Of a DNA stretch of 64,000 bases, positions 18,717 to 28,326 are shown piece after piece. Position numbers and translations under genes: made by a program. The notes beneath the pieces are model-generated. The model had not been told where the DNA came from. It saw only the letters and a program-made list of their open reading frames with translations, and did not search any database. Origin of the DNA: Bacteroidota bacterium (lineage in GTDB: Bacteria; Bacteroidota; Bacteroidia; Bacteroidales; PUMT01); the NCBI GenBank assembly GCA_003554865.1, contig PWHJ01000122.1, positions 122,398 through 186,397 of the forward strand, given 5' to 3'. How positions within the stretch are numbered: position 1 is the first letter of the stretch; each line of letters starts with the position of its first letter.

Positions 18717-18989
18717 ATGAACAAAGCAGAACTAATTGATGCAATTGCTCAAAAAGCAAACCTAACAAAAGCAGACGCAAAAAAAGCACTTGATGCTTTT
18801 ATGGAAACCACAACTGATTCACTTAAAAAAGGTGACCGTGTCGGTCTTGTAGGTTTTGGATCTTTCTCCGTTTCAAAAAGAGATGCCAGAACCGGAAGAA
18901 ATCCCCAAACAGGGAAGCCAATGACAATTAATGCCAAAAAAGTTGTAAAATTCAAGCCCGGCAGTGAACTAGACAACGCTGTACAATAA
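18717..18989 (+). CDS. HU family DNA-binding protein
   Basis: A 90-residue histone-like protein that bends and compacts DNA as a dimer. It has the canonical length, the N-terminal dimerisation helices (NKAELIDAIAQKANLTKADAKKAL), and the beta-arm motif GRNPQTGKPMTI containing the intercalating proline. A perfect promoter lies upstream and a terminator directly downstream, so it is a strong monocistronic unit, as expected of an abundant protein. Confidence 0.97.
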   Translation: MNKAELIDAIAQKANLTKADAKKALDAFMETTTDSLKKGDRVGLVGFGSFSVSKRDARTGRNPQTGKPMTINAKKVVKFKPGSELDNAVQ

Positions 18990-19008
18990 ATATCAAAAAC
19001 AAAGCGCA

Positions 19009-19049
19009 GAAAAAAGGGGCTGTCTCAAAAGAGCAGCCTCTTTTTTTGT
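19009..19049 (+). terminator. Rho-independent terminator after HU
   Basis: AGGGGCTG and CAGCCTCT pair (one G-U) around TCTCAAAAGAG, with an A-run before and a seven-base T-run after. The loop is nearly the same as in the exbD terminator at 1167-1205. Confidence 0.88.
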
Positions 19050-19169
19050 GGCCGGATATTACCAATCATGGAGTGGTCACTTAAAAAAGCGCTTTGAAAC
19101 TTAAATTGTGGTGCAATTTTGGTGAAGCTCTAAAAACCAAAAAACGCAACCGATTGGGTTTTGCCAAAG

Positions 19170-19244
19170 TCGGGGTGGGAGGATTTGAACCTCCGACCTC
19201 GTCGTCCCGAACGACGCGCGCTAACCGGCCTGCGCTACACCCCG
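19170..19244 (-). tRNA. tRNA-Pro (anticodon CGG)
   Basis: The minus strand gives acceptor stem CGGGGTG/CACCCCG with discriminator A, T arm GGAGG-TTCAAAT-CCTCC, and anticodon stem CGTCG/CGACG around TTCGGGA, so the anticodon is CGG and it reads CCG. No CCA is encoded. Confidence 0.94.
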
Positions 19245-19268
19245 GTTTGTAACCGAATTGTTTTTCTG

Positions 19269-19301
19269 CAAAATTAGAAAAAATTCCTGTATCTGAACAA
19301 A
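19269..19301 (-). promoter_or_regulatory. Probable promoter of tRNA-Pro
   Basis: On the minus strand, TTTG (19298-19301) and TAATTTTG (19269-19276) are separated by 21 bases. The -7 element is perfect and the spacing is two bases longer than the consensus. It ends about 25 bases before the tRNA. Confidence 0.5.
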
Positions 19302-19340
19302 CGGTCGTCAAAAGCATTATTGTACAAACAAAAAGATATT

Positions 19341-20144
19341 TCACCTCTTTTTAAAGCCCCGCTGCCTGAGAGCTTCAAAAAGAACAACAGCTGCGCTTAC
19401 CGACACATTCATTGAATCGACTTTACCAAACATTGGAATAATTATGTTCTCGTCGGATCTTTCAATCCATATTTCACTCACACCCCTGTCCTCGGCACCG
19501 ACAACAAGCGCTAAAGGCAGCTTAAAGTCGGTTTCATGATAAGGCCTTGAAGCGTTCAGTGCAGTTACCGCAACACGTATTCCCCGCTCTTTTAGCCAAT
19601 CCAGTGCCTCACCGGTTGTGCAGGCAACAACATTACTGGTAAAGACGCTGCCCAGACTTGAACGGATAATATTGGGATTGTAAATGTCAGTGCCCGGATC
19701 ACATACAATTACCGCATCAACGCCTGCAGCATCTGCCGTCCTCAACATTGCGCCGATATTGCCGGGTTTTTCAACCGACTCAGCTACAAGAACAAGAGGA
19801 TTTTCAGAAAGCTCCACCTGATCTAGCTGCAATCTTTTGGGTACCATCAGTGCCAGCACTCCATCAGAACCCTCACGGCAGGCAATCCTCGAATAAACCT
19901 TACGGGGCACCTCATAGAGAGGGTGACCGGGCAATATTTTCCTTATACGTGCATATTTTTCTTCCCCGGTCAAGCTGGGAGAAACAAAAATTGTATGAGT
20001 TTTAAACCCGCCGGAAACGGCAAGCTGAACCTCCCTGAACCCCTCAACTATAGTTAGGTTCTCTTTTTTTCGCTCAACCCCCTTGCGTAAGTGCACTGCC
20101 TGTTTGATACGGGGATTTTGTAAACTGCTGATTCTGTGGTTCAT
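19341..20144 (-). CDS. TrmH/SpoU-family RNA 2'-O-methyltransferase
   Basis: A 267-residue SPOUT methyltransferase. The N-terminal substrate-binding domain (about 1-105) contains the NPRIKQAVHLRK start of the rRNA-modifying subgroup. The catalytic trefoil-knot domain has motif 1 ESVEKPGNIGAMLRTADAAG, motif 2 VVGAEDRGVSEIW and motif 3 IIPMFGKVDSMNVSVSAAV. It probably methylates a ribose in rRNA or tRNA; the exact nucleotide cannot be read from sequence. The start is preceded by AAGGAG, one of few Shine-Dalgarno-like sites here, and a TAATTTTG box lies further upstream. Confidence 0.92.
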   Translation of the reverse strand: MNHRISSLQNPRIKQAVHLRKGVERKKENLTIVEGFREVQLAVSGGFKTHTIFVSPSLTGEEKYARIRKILPGHPLYEVPRKVYSRIACREGSDGVLALMVPKRLQLDQVELSENPLVLVAESVEKPGNIGAMLRTADAAGVDAVIVCDPGTDIYNPNIIRSSLGSVFTSNVVACTTGEALDWLKERGIRVAVTALNASRPYHETDFKLPLALVVGAEDRGVSEIWIERSDENIIIPMFGKVDSMNVSVSAAVVLFEALRQRGFKKR

Positions 20145-20445
20145 TTTCTGTTCTCCTTTTAAGGCCGTGTTAATGCAAAATTAAGAAATTCAACATCCGA
20201 AAAAAGCTAACAAATATGCAAGCATTACATTGTCCGGCAAATAAACACGCCCGCAGGCAAATATTCGGCAAAATCAGTATGCCGATATCTTTGGTTTTTA
20301 AATTAAATTCCTTAATTTTAGAAACAGGAAGATATGTTAATATATTATTAAAAACCTTATCAGAGCTTCTTTTAAGCTGCATTTGAAAATTGCCGGTTAA
20401 CCGGATTAGTTTTTTAATTTCATTTTAAAACATAAAATTAAGTTT
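20145..20445. other. Intergenic region between divergent genes, no gene seen
   Basis: This AT-rich spacer separates trmH-like and baeRF-like genes. A TAATTTTG element for the minus-strand gene lies near its left end. I see no RNA gene or terminator. Confidence 0.5.
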
Positions 20446-21516
20446 ATGGAAAGAAATCTGATCAGGAAGATACAGGGATATAATCAATATCCCTCGGTTT
20501 CAATTTTTCTGCCTACGAGCAGAACTGTCCCCGATAACAATAAAGACAAGCTTGCACTGAAAAAACTCTGCAGGGATGCTGAAAAAAGACTCCTTAATGA
20601 ATTTGACAAACGTCAGATGAACGGACTGATCAAAAAACTGAAAAAAAATGTGGAATCGGTTGATGTAAGGCATAATCTTGATGGATTGGCTGTTTTCGTG
20701 AACAACGACTTTGAAAAAATAGTACGACTTCCTTTCCCGGTAAGGGAAAGGATTGTAATTGACCATAATTTTGCAACACGGGACCTAATAAGGGCAATGA
20801 ACAGAAGCATAAAATATTACACTCTTTCGCTAAGCTCGGACTTTGTAAGGCTTTTTCAAGGCTACCGTGATACACTCATTGAAATAACAGAAAAAGGGTT
20901 CCCCTTTGCGAATCCATACCCGAGAGGATCCAACCTGGAGCTTTCCACATCATTTAAGGAAGCAAGACTTAAAGAGTTCTTCAATCAGGTGGACAAATCT
21001 TTTCAGAACATATACAACAGCAATCCGATGCCGCTTGTACTTACCGGGGTTGAAAAAAATATTGCCTCCTACAGAGAGGTAGCCGACAATAAAAGCATTA
21101 TTTTAACCTCGATTGAAGGAAACCACGATCACACAACCATCCATGAACTGGAAAAAAAAGTATGGCCTGTTGTTAGAGAAAAAATGGCAGAAAAAAGAAA
21201 ACAAATAATGGAGAGGGTCAGCAGGGCAATAAGTGCCCGAAAATTTGCCAGCGGACTTAATGAGGTGTGGCAACTGGTAAAAGAGGAACGCGGCGAGCTT
21301 CTGCTGGTGGAAGAGGATTTTTACCAGCCGGTTAAATTCACAAATAACGGTAAATCTCTTATTTGCGTTGACAACTGTGAAGATCAAAAGGATATTGTGG
21401 AAGACATTGTAGATGAAATCTCAGAAAAAATAATCTCCAGCGGAGGACGTGTTGTTTTTATGGAAAACGGTTCACTTGACAGTTACGACCGGATTGGACT
21501 TATACTTAAATATTGA
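20446..21516 (+). CDS. baeRF family protein (bacterial archaeo-eukaryotic release factor-like)
   Basis: A 356-residue soluble protein. The N-terminus (YPSVSIFLPTSR, then a long basic helix region) and the repeated alpha/beta blocks resemble the baeRF3-type domains, bacterial relatives of the eRF1/Pelota release factor fold. The C-terminal third (ELLLVEEDFYQP to EKIISSGGRVVFMENGSL) resembles the L7Ae/eRF1-domain-3-like part. Such proteins are proposed to act on ribosomes or RNA, but no function is proven. It stands alone, convergent with lepA, which is itself a ribosome factor. Confidence 0.65.
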   Translation: MERNLIRKIQGYNQYPSVSIFLPTSRTVPDNNKDKLALKKLCRDAEKRLLNEFDKRQMNGLIKKLKKNVESVDVRHNLDGLAVFVNNDFEKIVRLPFPVRERIVIDHNFATRDLIRAMNRSIKYYTLSLSSDFVRLFQGYRDTLIEITEKGFPFANPYPRGSNLELSTSFKEARLKEFFNQVDKSFQNIYNSNPMPLVLTGVEKNIASYREVADNKSIILTSIEGNHDHTTIHELEKKVWPVVREKMAEKRKQIMERVSRAISARKFASGLNEVWQLVKEERGELLLVEEDFYQPVKFTNNGKSLICVDNCEDQKDIVEDIVDEISEKIISSGGRVVFMENGSLDSYDRIGLILKY

Positions 21517-21568
21517 AAATAATAATACGCTACTTTCTCTAGATATAGCTTTCACAGGGATTACCATA

Positions 21569-23359
21569 TTATGAATCGATCTTGAGTACGGCAAGAAATG
21601 CTTGTTGGGGAACTTCCACATTGCCCACATGACGCATTCGTTTTTTACCCTTTTTCTGTTTTTCAATCAACTTTCGCTTGCGTGTAACATCACCACCGTA
21701 ACATTTTGCCGTAACATCCTTGCGGATTGCCTTTACCGTTTCACGGGAAATGATCTTGGAGCCTATGGCAGCCTGTATTGCAATATCAAACTGTTGACGG
21801 GGAATAAGTTCTTTTAGCTTACTGCATATTTTTTTACCGAAACTGTAGGCATTATCGCGATGAATAAGTGTTGACAAAGCATCAACCGGCTCACCGTTAA
21901 GCAAGATATCAAGCCTTGTAAGATTGGCTTGTTTATAACCCGACTGGTGATAATCAAGGGAGGCATAACCCCTTGTAGCGCTTTTCAAGCGATCATAAAA
22001 ATCAAATACAATTTCCGCCAGAGGCATCTCAAAAGTGAGTTCAACCCTGTCACTTGTCAGATACTGCTGATATTTTAAATTGCCTCGCTTGCTAATACAT
22101 AAATTCATGATTGAACCAACAAACTCGGACTTGGAAATTATCTGTGCAGTAATAAAAGGCTCCTCTATATAATCAAGCTCATTGGATGCGGGCAAATCAT
22201 AAGGGTTGTTGACAATCAGTGTTTCCCCGCTTTTGGTATGAGCCCTGTATGAAACATTGGGAACTGTTGATATAACAGACATGCCGAACTCCCTTTCAAG
22301 GCGTTCCTGCATTATCTCCATATGCAGCATACCCAGAAAACCGCAACGGAAACCAAACCCAAGAGCAAGAGAAGACTCCGGTTCATATGACAGCGAAGCA
22401 TCATTCAATTGAAGTTTTTCAATGGAAGTTCTCAATTCTTCATAATCCTCAGAATCTACTGGATATATGCCTGCAAACACCATCGGCTTCACAACTTTAA
22501 AACCGGGTATTGAATTCTCACAAGGCTGTTCAACGTGGGTTATCGTATCTCCAACCTTTACCTCTTTTGAACTTTTAATCCCCGATATTAAATATCCCAC
22601 ATCCCCGGCCTTTAAAACATCCCTGGAAACCTGCTTAAGCTTAAGGACCCCAATTTCATCTGCAGTGTATTGCCTGCCGGTAGAGACAAATTTTACAAGA
22701 TCACCTTTTCGTATCTCCCCGTTCATAACACGGAAAAGAACATTTATGCCCCGATAAGGGTCGAAAATCGAATCAAAGATCAAAGCCTGCAAAGGGGCAT
22801 TCATATCACCCTTTGGAGGGGGTATACGAGTAATGATACTCTCCATTATCCTCTCTACACCCATTCCCGTTTTACCGCTGGCTTCAATAATGTCGTCACG
22901 GTCGCAGCCTATAAGCTCCACAATCTGATCTTTCACCTCCTCCGGTTTGGCCACATCAAGGTCCATCTTGTTGAGAACCGGGATTATCTCCAGATTATGA
23001 TCAACAGCCATATACAAATTGGAGATGGTCTGTGCCTGTATTCCCTGGGTTGCGTCAATGATAACCAAAGCACCTTCGCAGGAATATATGGAGCGGGAAA
23101 CTTCATAGGAAAAGTCAGCGTGACCGGGTGTGTCTATCAGGTTAAACACGTAATTTTTGTCCCCGCTTACATACTCCATTTGTATTGCATGGCTTTTTAT
23201 AGTTATGCCCCTCTCTCTTTCAAGATCCATACTGTCAAGAACCTGATCCCGGGCCTCCTTATCCGAAACTGTTCGGGTGAGCTCCAGCAATCTGTCAGCC
23301 AACGTACTTTTACCGTGATCTATATGCGCTATTATACAAAAGTTTCTTATATGCTCCAT
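21569..23359 (-). CDS. lepA: Elongation factor 4 (LepA), ribosome back-translocase GTPase
   Basis: A 596-residue translational GTPase with all EF4 parts: G1 AHIDHGKST (11-19), G2 [10 protein letters not shown]3 DTPGHADF, G4 NKMDL, EF-G-like domains 2, 3 and 5, and the EF4-specific C-terminal domain ([16 protein letters not shown] to KAFL-like end). It acts on stalled or mistranslocated ribosomes. The gene is monocistronic. A TATATTTG box lies about 30 bases upstream, without a clear -33 partner. Confidence 0.97.
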   Translation of the reverse strand: MEHIRNFCIIAHIDHGKSTLADRLLELTRTVSDKEARDQVLDSMDLERERGITIKSHAIQMEYVSGDKNYVFNLIDTPGHADFSYEVSRSIYSCEGALVIIDATQGIQAQTISNLYMAVDHNLEIIPVLNKMDLDVAKPEEVKDQIVELIGCDRDDIIEASGKTGMGVERIMESIITRIPPPKGDMNAPLQALIFDSIFDPYRGINVLFRVMNGEIRKGDLVKFVSTGRQYTADEIGVLKLKQVSRDVLKAGDVGYLISGIKSSKEVKVGDTITHVEQPCENSIPGFKVVKPMVFAGIYPVDSEDYEELRTSIEKLQLNDASLSYEPESSLALGFGFRCGFLGMLHMEIMQERLEREFGMSVISTVPNVSYRAHTKSGETLIVNNPYDLPASNELDYIEEPFITAQIISKSEFVGSIMNLCISKRGNLKYQQYLTSDRVELTFEMPLAEIVFDFYDRLKSATRGYASLDYHQSGYKQANLTRLDILLNGEPVDALSTLIHRDNAYSFGKKICSKLKELIPRQQFDIAIQAAIGSKIISRETVKAIRKDVTAKCYGGDVTRKRKLIEKQKKGKKRMRHVGNVEVPQQAFLAVLKIDS

Positions 23360-23538
23360 CTCTTATAATCCCTATTTTGAAGCTACAAATATATTTGTTT
23401 TATCTAAAAAAATAATTACGCAGCCATTTAATAAGATGTATTTAAAAATAACCGTAAATGCATGGGAAAAATTGCAAGCTTTGAGCAGAAATCAAAAGAG
23501 TGTGTAAAAGCTGCTTAACACGATAAAAACGGGGAATT

Positions 23539-24357
23539 CTACCACTTTATCAATCCGAGCTTGTCAATGCTGACATGCTCGTAATCGGGAGACGGGGAAA
23601 ACTCCTTACGGGGGATATCCTTTTGCTCAACATCGACTACTTCAGTGCTGTATACAGATCCGTCCTCAAAATATTCAACCGACCTTAAAACCAACCCTTC
23701 TTTCATTAAGTGAATATATTCGGGTGTTGACTGATAATCGAAATCCATCAAATCCCAGGCCATATCATTTATAAACATACGGAACTCTTCTGTATCAAAA
23801 TCCTCACAAAGATTAACCTCATTTGTCAGCCAGAGCTCTTCCCTGAGGGAGCCTTCAACAAAAACCTCGTATTTCCTGGCCTTATAATCCAGTATTGTCT
23901 CTGTTTCATCTGTCATTACTATTTCCATCTGAACATCCGGCTGAAAAACTACAGGCTCGTCAGGCTGCTCAAGTTCTGTCTTTAAATTTTCATAAATTGC
24001 CAGGTAAAAAGGTTTGTCTTCGGGCGAAGCAGTTTCCACCTCCTGCTTGAAATGTTCCAGGGTAAGTTTCCTGATCTCATAAAGACATGAATCCAGGCTG
24101 CCTCTCCAGTAGGTTTTATCTGCAGGATTAGTAAAGGTTATTTCTCTTTTTTCAAGATCAAATATAACGGTATGCGACTCTTCAACTGACTTAAACAAAT
24201 TATCCTGGAAATACATCCTGCTTTCACTTGGCAGGCCTCTGCCAGGTTCGTGTATAACTTCAGTGATAACCAGGCCTCCTTGTACCGGTAAATAAAATAC
24301 AGCCAATATAACCGGCAAAATCAAAAGTATCCTGCAGTTGGCAACAAACTCTCTCAT
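23539..24357 (-). CDS. Exported DUF4412-like protein, unknown function
   Basis: A 272-residue exported protein with an N-terminal signal (about 8-28, ILLILPVILAVFYLPVQG). The region SRMYFQDNLFKSVEESHTVIFDLEKREITFTNPADKTYW has the pattern of DUF4412-type periplasmic proteins, in which short beta strands alternate with a YWRG-like motif; that assignment is moderate. The start overlaps the stop of the DUF4837 gene by four bases (ATGA), so the two are translationally coupled. It is the last gene of the envelope operon. Confidence 0.6.
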   Translation of the reverse strand: MREFVANCRILLILPVILAVFYLPVQGGLVITEVIHEPGRGLPSESRMYFQDNLFKSVEESHTVIFDLEKREITFTNPADKTYWRGSLDSCLYEIRKLTLEHFKQEVETASPEDKPFYLAIYENLKTELEQPDEPVVFQPDVQMEIVMTDETETILDYKARKYEVFVEGSLREELWLTNEVNLCEDFDTEEFRMFINDMAWDLMDFDYQSTPEYIHLMKEGLVLRSVEYFEDGSVYSTEVVDVEQKDIPRKEFSPSPDYEHVSIDKLGLIKW

Positions 24358-25373
24358 AATCCATTTTCATCTGTTTCCAGTTCAAGTGTATAAAGAACCG
24401 CTTCCATTTCCCTTATGAGATCTCGCTTATCTGTCTCGGGTGAAAAAACAAAAGCTTCAACGGTTACTACCCTGTCCCTTTCCTCATCTATTGTTGTAAG
24501 GCTAACAAACGGACCGCCCATAAAGTGGTTCTCAACCCTCCAGAGGCCACGAATTTCTGCAAATTCACGACCTTCATGCTCAAACGTCTTAAAGTGCGGC
24601 TGATAATATCTCATCTCGGTGGTCATCCACGTGTCCGGACGCGGACCGGGAACGTAAGACTTTAAAAATTCATTCCTCCTCTCTATTAAGTAATCAGCCG
24701 TAAGATCTTCAAGTTTTGGATTATCCCGTTCGTAATGATAAACAAACACCCCTTTTATTTTCTCTTTTGGGGTAACCTCGTGCTTAGCTATCCAGGCAAA
24801 ATTGGTTGTATCGACATCCATCCTGAAACCCGGAGGAACTGAAAGCGAAAGATTATGATTCCGGGAAAGGCGATCTGATATTTCTCTCTTTTTATATCTC
24901 TCAAAGGACTGAATATGTCTTTCCCGTTCGGCTTTGAACAAATGGTCAAGGATTCTGTCTTCATATTTCTCAACAAATGAATACAGGGACTGGGAGTCCA
25001 TTGTATTTATCTCGATAACCAATTGCGGTCTTGCCCACACATTCCTTCTTACAACCATCCTGGTCTCTTCATACCGGGGTGATACGTTCACCATTACTAC
25101 ATTGCGGTGAGACCTGAAAACACTTTTAAAAGCTTCATGCTCAATTCTGGCAAGATTAAACATAGGCTCTACCTGAGGCAGTGCAGGCTGAGGCTGCCTG
25201 AACAGTTCATTGAGCTTTTCCCCGCCCTCAGTTTCCCATATGGGATCGTTAATTACCAAAACAGCTTCACCGGGTCTGCCTGTAACACTTGGCATCCTTC
25301 CGGTACCTTCAGTGTCACATGAACTGAAAAAGCCGACAATCAAAGCTGCCAGGATAAGTAATATATACTTCAT
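24354..25373 (-). CDS. DUF4837 family lipoprotein
   Basis: A 339-residue lipoprotein of a Bacteroidota-specific family. The ATG at 25373 is chosen because it gives a clean lipoprotein signal, MKYILLILAALIVGFFSSC, with lipobox Cys19 or so; an ORF start 41 codons upstream would bury this signal. The mature part contains the family's GRPGEAVLVINDPIWETEGG region and the ATTEMRYYQPHFKTF-like C-terminal half. The function is unknown. It is coupled to the downstream DUF4412-like gene and follows tatA after 147 bases. Confidence 0.85.
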   Translation of the reverse strand: MKYILLILAALIVGFFSSCDTEGTGRMPSVTGRPGEAVLVINDPIWETEGGEKLNELFRQPQPALPQVEPMFNLARIEHEAFKSVFRSHRNVVMVNVSPRYEETRMVVRRNVWARPQLVIEINTMDSQSLYSFVEKYEDRILDHLFKAERERHIQSFERYKKREISDRLSRNHNLSLSVPPGFRMDVDTTNFAWIAKHEVTPKEKIKGVFVYHYERDNPKLEDLTADYLIERRNEFLKSYVPGPRPDTWMTTEMRYYQPHFKTFEHEGREFAEIRGLWRVENHFMGGPFVSLTTIDEERDRVVTVEAFVFSPETDKRDLIREMEAVLYTLELETDENGL

Positions 25374-25520
25374 ATTTTTTAATATTGATTTACTTTGACT
25401 TTTTGTTAGAAACGAAAAAAGCGGCAGAAAAAGTACTCTCTTTAATTCAAATATACAATACCAGCAAAGGCAAAATGCAATTGTGCCGAAAAACACTTCC
25501 TGTTATCTAATGTAATATAA

Positions 25521-25733
25521 TCACTCTTTATCATTCTTCCGATCATCTCTGTCTTCCTCTTCATTCTCCCCACCAATGTCTTTTGAAGCTTTTTTGAATT
25601 CTTTTATCCCCTGGCCCAGACCTTTCATTAATTCGGGTATTTTCTTTCCTCCAAAAAGTAACACAATTACCAGTAGTATAATTATTATCTGCCAGGGACC
25701 CGGCGCTCCAAACAGTAAAAAATTAAATGTCAT
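25521..25733 (-). CDS. tatA: Twin-arginine translocase subunit TatA/TatE
   Basis: A 70-residue single-span protein that forms the Tat pore for folded proteins. The N-terminal helix (about 10-27) is followed by the [23 protein letters not shown] amphipathic helix and an acidic-basic tail. Glycine and proline at the hinge are conserved. No tatC is in the window. It lies between rseP and the DUF4837 gene in an envelope operon. Confidence 0.95.
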   Translation of the reverse strand: MTFNFLLFGAPGPWQIIIILLVIVLLFGGKKIPELMKGLGQGIKEFKKASKDIGGENEEEDRDDRKNDKE

Positions 25734-25801
25734 AATTTTACCTTTTTAATTAAACAAATATACAAAATATTTATCCCGCCACTACAGCTGAAAAAAATTA
25801 T

Positions 25802-27121
25802 CTAATTGAACAACCTTACAATATCACTGGCATTTGCATATATTAGAAGTGAAAATAGAAAGAGCATGCCTATTATCTGGGCATATTCCATAAACTTTTC
25901 ACCTGGTTTCCGGCCAGAGATGATCTCATATAAAAGGAACATAACATGGCCTCCGTCAAGGGCAGGAATAGGAAGCAAGTTCATAATACCCAAAATAATT
26001 GAAAGAAAAGCCGTCCAATACCAAAAAGCCTGCCAGTCCCACTCCCCCGGGAAAATACCTCCAATCGTTATGAACCCGCCTATAGACTCATACGCTTTAG
26101 TTTGCGGTGAAAATATTAACCTTAATTGTTTAAGGTAACTTGTAAAGGTTGAAACACCTCGATCAAACCCTGCTGGTATTGATTGTGCAAAATTGTATTC
26201 GGTACGTTCAAGATCGAAAAATCTGCTCATGTCTCCTTTGGGGTAAACACCAAGCAAACCGGTTTCCGGAACTGTAACAGGAATATCAACCCTTGATCCT
26301 TCCCTCGCGACGGTAACTAACACTTCCTGATTTTTATGCTGCTGCAGCTTATTGCGAAATTCATTGAAAAAAGGAACCTCTTCTCCATCTAATTTCAAAA
26401 TACTGTCATTTTCCTTAAAGCCTGCCTCTTTTGCCGGTGAATCATCGGTAAAGCCATCGACAATAAAAGGAAACCGGGGAGAAATAAAGGGTTTTCCCTG
26501 CAATATCTCAGGTAAAGCTTCCTCGGGAAAGTGCAGATCTTTTATCTCACCATTGCGCTCTACTGTTATTGTGCGAACATTCTCAAGCACTAATGTCGGG
26601 ACAACCTGATTGAAGTCTTCCACCTGCTCACCGTCAAGAAACAATATCTTATCCCCGCTCTGCAGCCCGACTTCCCGGGCAAGCGAATCGGCGTGAATAC
26701 CATATTGCAAATTGGAAGTTGGCAAATACTGATCTCCCCACACGAAGAGTATAGAGGAAAAGATCAAAAAGGCCAGGACAAAATTGGTCAGCACACCCCC
26801 AAGCATAATCAAAAGGCGTTGCCATGCAGGCTTGGATCTAAATTCGTAGGGCTTAGGAGGCTGTTTCATCTGCTCTTTGTCCATTGACTCATCGATCATG
26901 CCCGATATCTTCACATAACCGCCCAGGGGCAGCCATCCCAAACCGAACTCTGTTTCACCAAACTTCTTTTTGAACAATGTTGCACCCGGATTGAAAAAAA
27001 GATAAAACTTTTCAACCCTGGTTTTAAACAGCTTGGCAAACAAAAAATGTCCGAATTCATGAAAAATTATAAGTATGGACAAGCTTAGAAGAAACTGTAT
27101 GACTTGTATCAATATTTCCAT
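25802..27121 (-). CDS. rseP: Site-2 RIP metalloprotease RseP
   Basis: A 439-residue intramembrane zinc protease. The HEFGH motif is at 21-25 in the first helix and the LDG motif at 388-390 (PIPALDGGH) in the third. Two PDZ domains lie between (about 140-220 and 230-310). It cleaves membrane-anchored anti-sigma factors or signal-peptide remnants. It is 11 bases downstream of dxr, the conserved dxr-rseP pair of Bacteroidota and many other bacteria. Confidence 0.96.
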   Translation of the reverse strand: MEILIQVIQFLLSLSILIIFHEFGHFLFAKLFKTRVEKFYLFFNPGATLFKKKFGETEFGLGWLPLGGYVKISGMIDESMDKEQMKQPPKPYEFRSKPAWQRLLIMLGGVLTNFVLAFLIFSSILFVWGDQYLPTSNLQYGIHADSLAREVGLQSGDKILFLDGEQVEDFNQVVPTLVLENVRTITVERNGEIKDLHFPEEALPEILQGKPFISPRFPFIVDGFTDDSPAKEAGFKENDSILKLDGEEVPFFNEFRNKLQQHKNQEVLVTVAREGSRVDIPVTVPETGLLGVYPKGDMSRFFDLERTEYNFAQSIPAGFDRGVSTFTSYLKQLRLIFSPQTKAYESIGGFITIGGIFPGEWDWQAFWYWTAFLSIILGIMNLLPIPALDGGHVMFLLYEIISGRKPGEKFMEYAQIIGMLFLFSLLIYANASDIVRLFN

Positions 27122-27132
27122 TTAATTTACCT

Positions 27133-28293
27133 TTATCTGTTTAAATTACCAATCACCTCTTCAGCATACAAACGGGCTTCCCTGTCGCTTTCCCTGTAAT
27201 CATCCAGTGAGGGTTGCCTGACAAGCGAAACCTTCCGCATTGTCTTTTCAACTATTAAGGGAATATCAAGAAACCCTGCGCGACTACCAAGAAACGCCTC
27301 CACCGCCACTTCATTTGCAGCATTCATAACACAGGGCATTGTTCCCCCGGCATACATCGCCTCGTAAGCCAGCTCAAGATTTTTGAAGCGATCAGTATCA
27401 GGTGCTTCAAAAGTAAGACTGGGATAATCGGTAAAACTGAAACGGGGAAAATCTGTTTTTAGTCTCTCAGGATAGGAAAAAGCATATAAAATTGGCAGCT
27501 TCATATCGGGCAACCCCATTTGTGCTTTAATAGAACCGTCTTCAAACTGCACAAGTGAATGGACGATAGACTGAGGATGAACTATTACCTCAATCTGGGT
27601 GGGTTCAAGGTTAAACAACCATCTGGCCTCAATTGCTTCCAGTCCTTTATTCATGAGAGTTGCAGAATCGATCGATATTTTCGCTCCCATATCCCAGTTA
27701 GGATGCTTAAGCGCTTCACCGGAAGAGACATTTTTTAAAAAATCATTATTTTTTTCAAGAAATGGTCCGCCGGAAGCTGTCAGGTAAATCTTCTCTATTG
27801 CATTTAACTCTCCCGCAAGACACTGAAATACTGCAGAGTGTTCTGAGTCGACCGGTATCAGGAGCACATTTTTCTCTGAAGCCATTTTAGTGATCAGTTC
27901 ACCTGCAATTACCAAGGATTCCTTGTTGGCCAGAGCTATATCCTTACCTGACTTTATTGCACTTATTGCAGGCATCAATCCTGAATACCCCACCAATGCA
28001 GACAGCACCATATCTATATTCTCATTCTGAACAACCTTTTCAACCGCCTCGTATCCTGAATAAACCCTGACCGGGTATCCAGAAAGTGCACCCGAAAGCT
28101 CACCGAATTTTGACTCGTTGGCTATGACAACCTCCGCGGGTTGATATTTAATTGCCTGCTGAATGAGAAGCTTTACATTGTTGTTGGCAGTTAACACAGT
28201 AATTTCAAATCTGCCGGGATACCTGTCAATAACTTCCAACGCCTGCGTTCCGATCGATCCTGTAGATCCTAATATAGCTAAACGTTTCTTCAT
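27133..28293 (-). CDS. dxr: 1-deoxy-D-xylulose-5-phosphate reductoisomerase
   Basis: This enzyme makes MEP from DXP in isoprenoid biosynthesis. It has 386 residues with NADPH-binding GSTGSIGTQAL at 9-19, the metal/substrate motif PVDSEHSAVFQCL, and the MNKGLEAIEARWLF helix. Length and motifs are normal. It lies between an M23 peptidase gene and rseP with gaps of 33 and 11 bases, so the three are one transcript. Confidence 0.97.
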   Translation of the reverse strand: MKKRLAILGSTGSIGTQALEVIDRYPGRFEITVLTANNNVKLLIQQAIKYQPAEVVIANESKFGELSGALSGYPVRVYSGYEAVEKVVQNENIDMVLSALVGYSGLMPAISAIKSGKDIALANKESLVIAGELITKMASEKNVLLIPVDSEHSAVFQCLAGELNAIEKIYLTASGGPFLEKNNDFLKNVSSGEALKHPNWDMGAKISIDSATLMNKGLEAIEARWLFNLEPTQIEVIVHPQSIVHSLVQFEDGSIKAQMGLPDMKLPILYAFSYPERLKTDFPRFSFTDYPSLTFEAPDTDRFKNLELAYEAMYAGGTMPCVMNAANEVAVEAFLGSRAGFLDIPLIVEKTMRKVSLVRQPSLDDYRESDREARLYAEEVIGNLNR

Positions 28294-28326
28294 TTTACCT
28301 GGCGGGACAATTGTAACCTTGACAAA

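Noticed and set aside
22670-23368. Open frame (232 codons) antisense to lepA
   Set aside because: Shadow frame of a conserved gene, with no recognisable domain.
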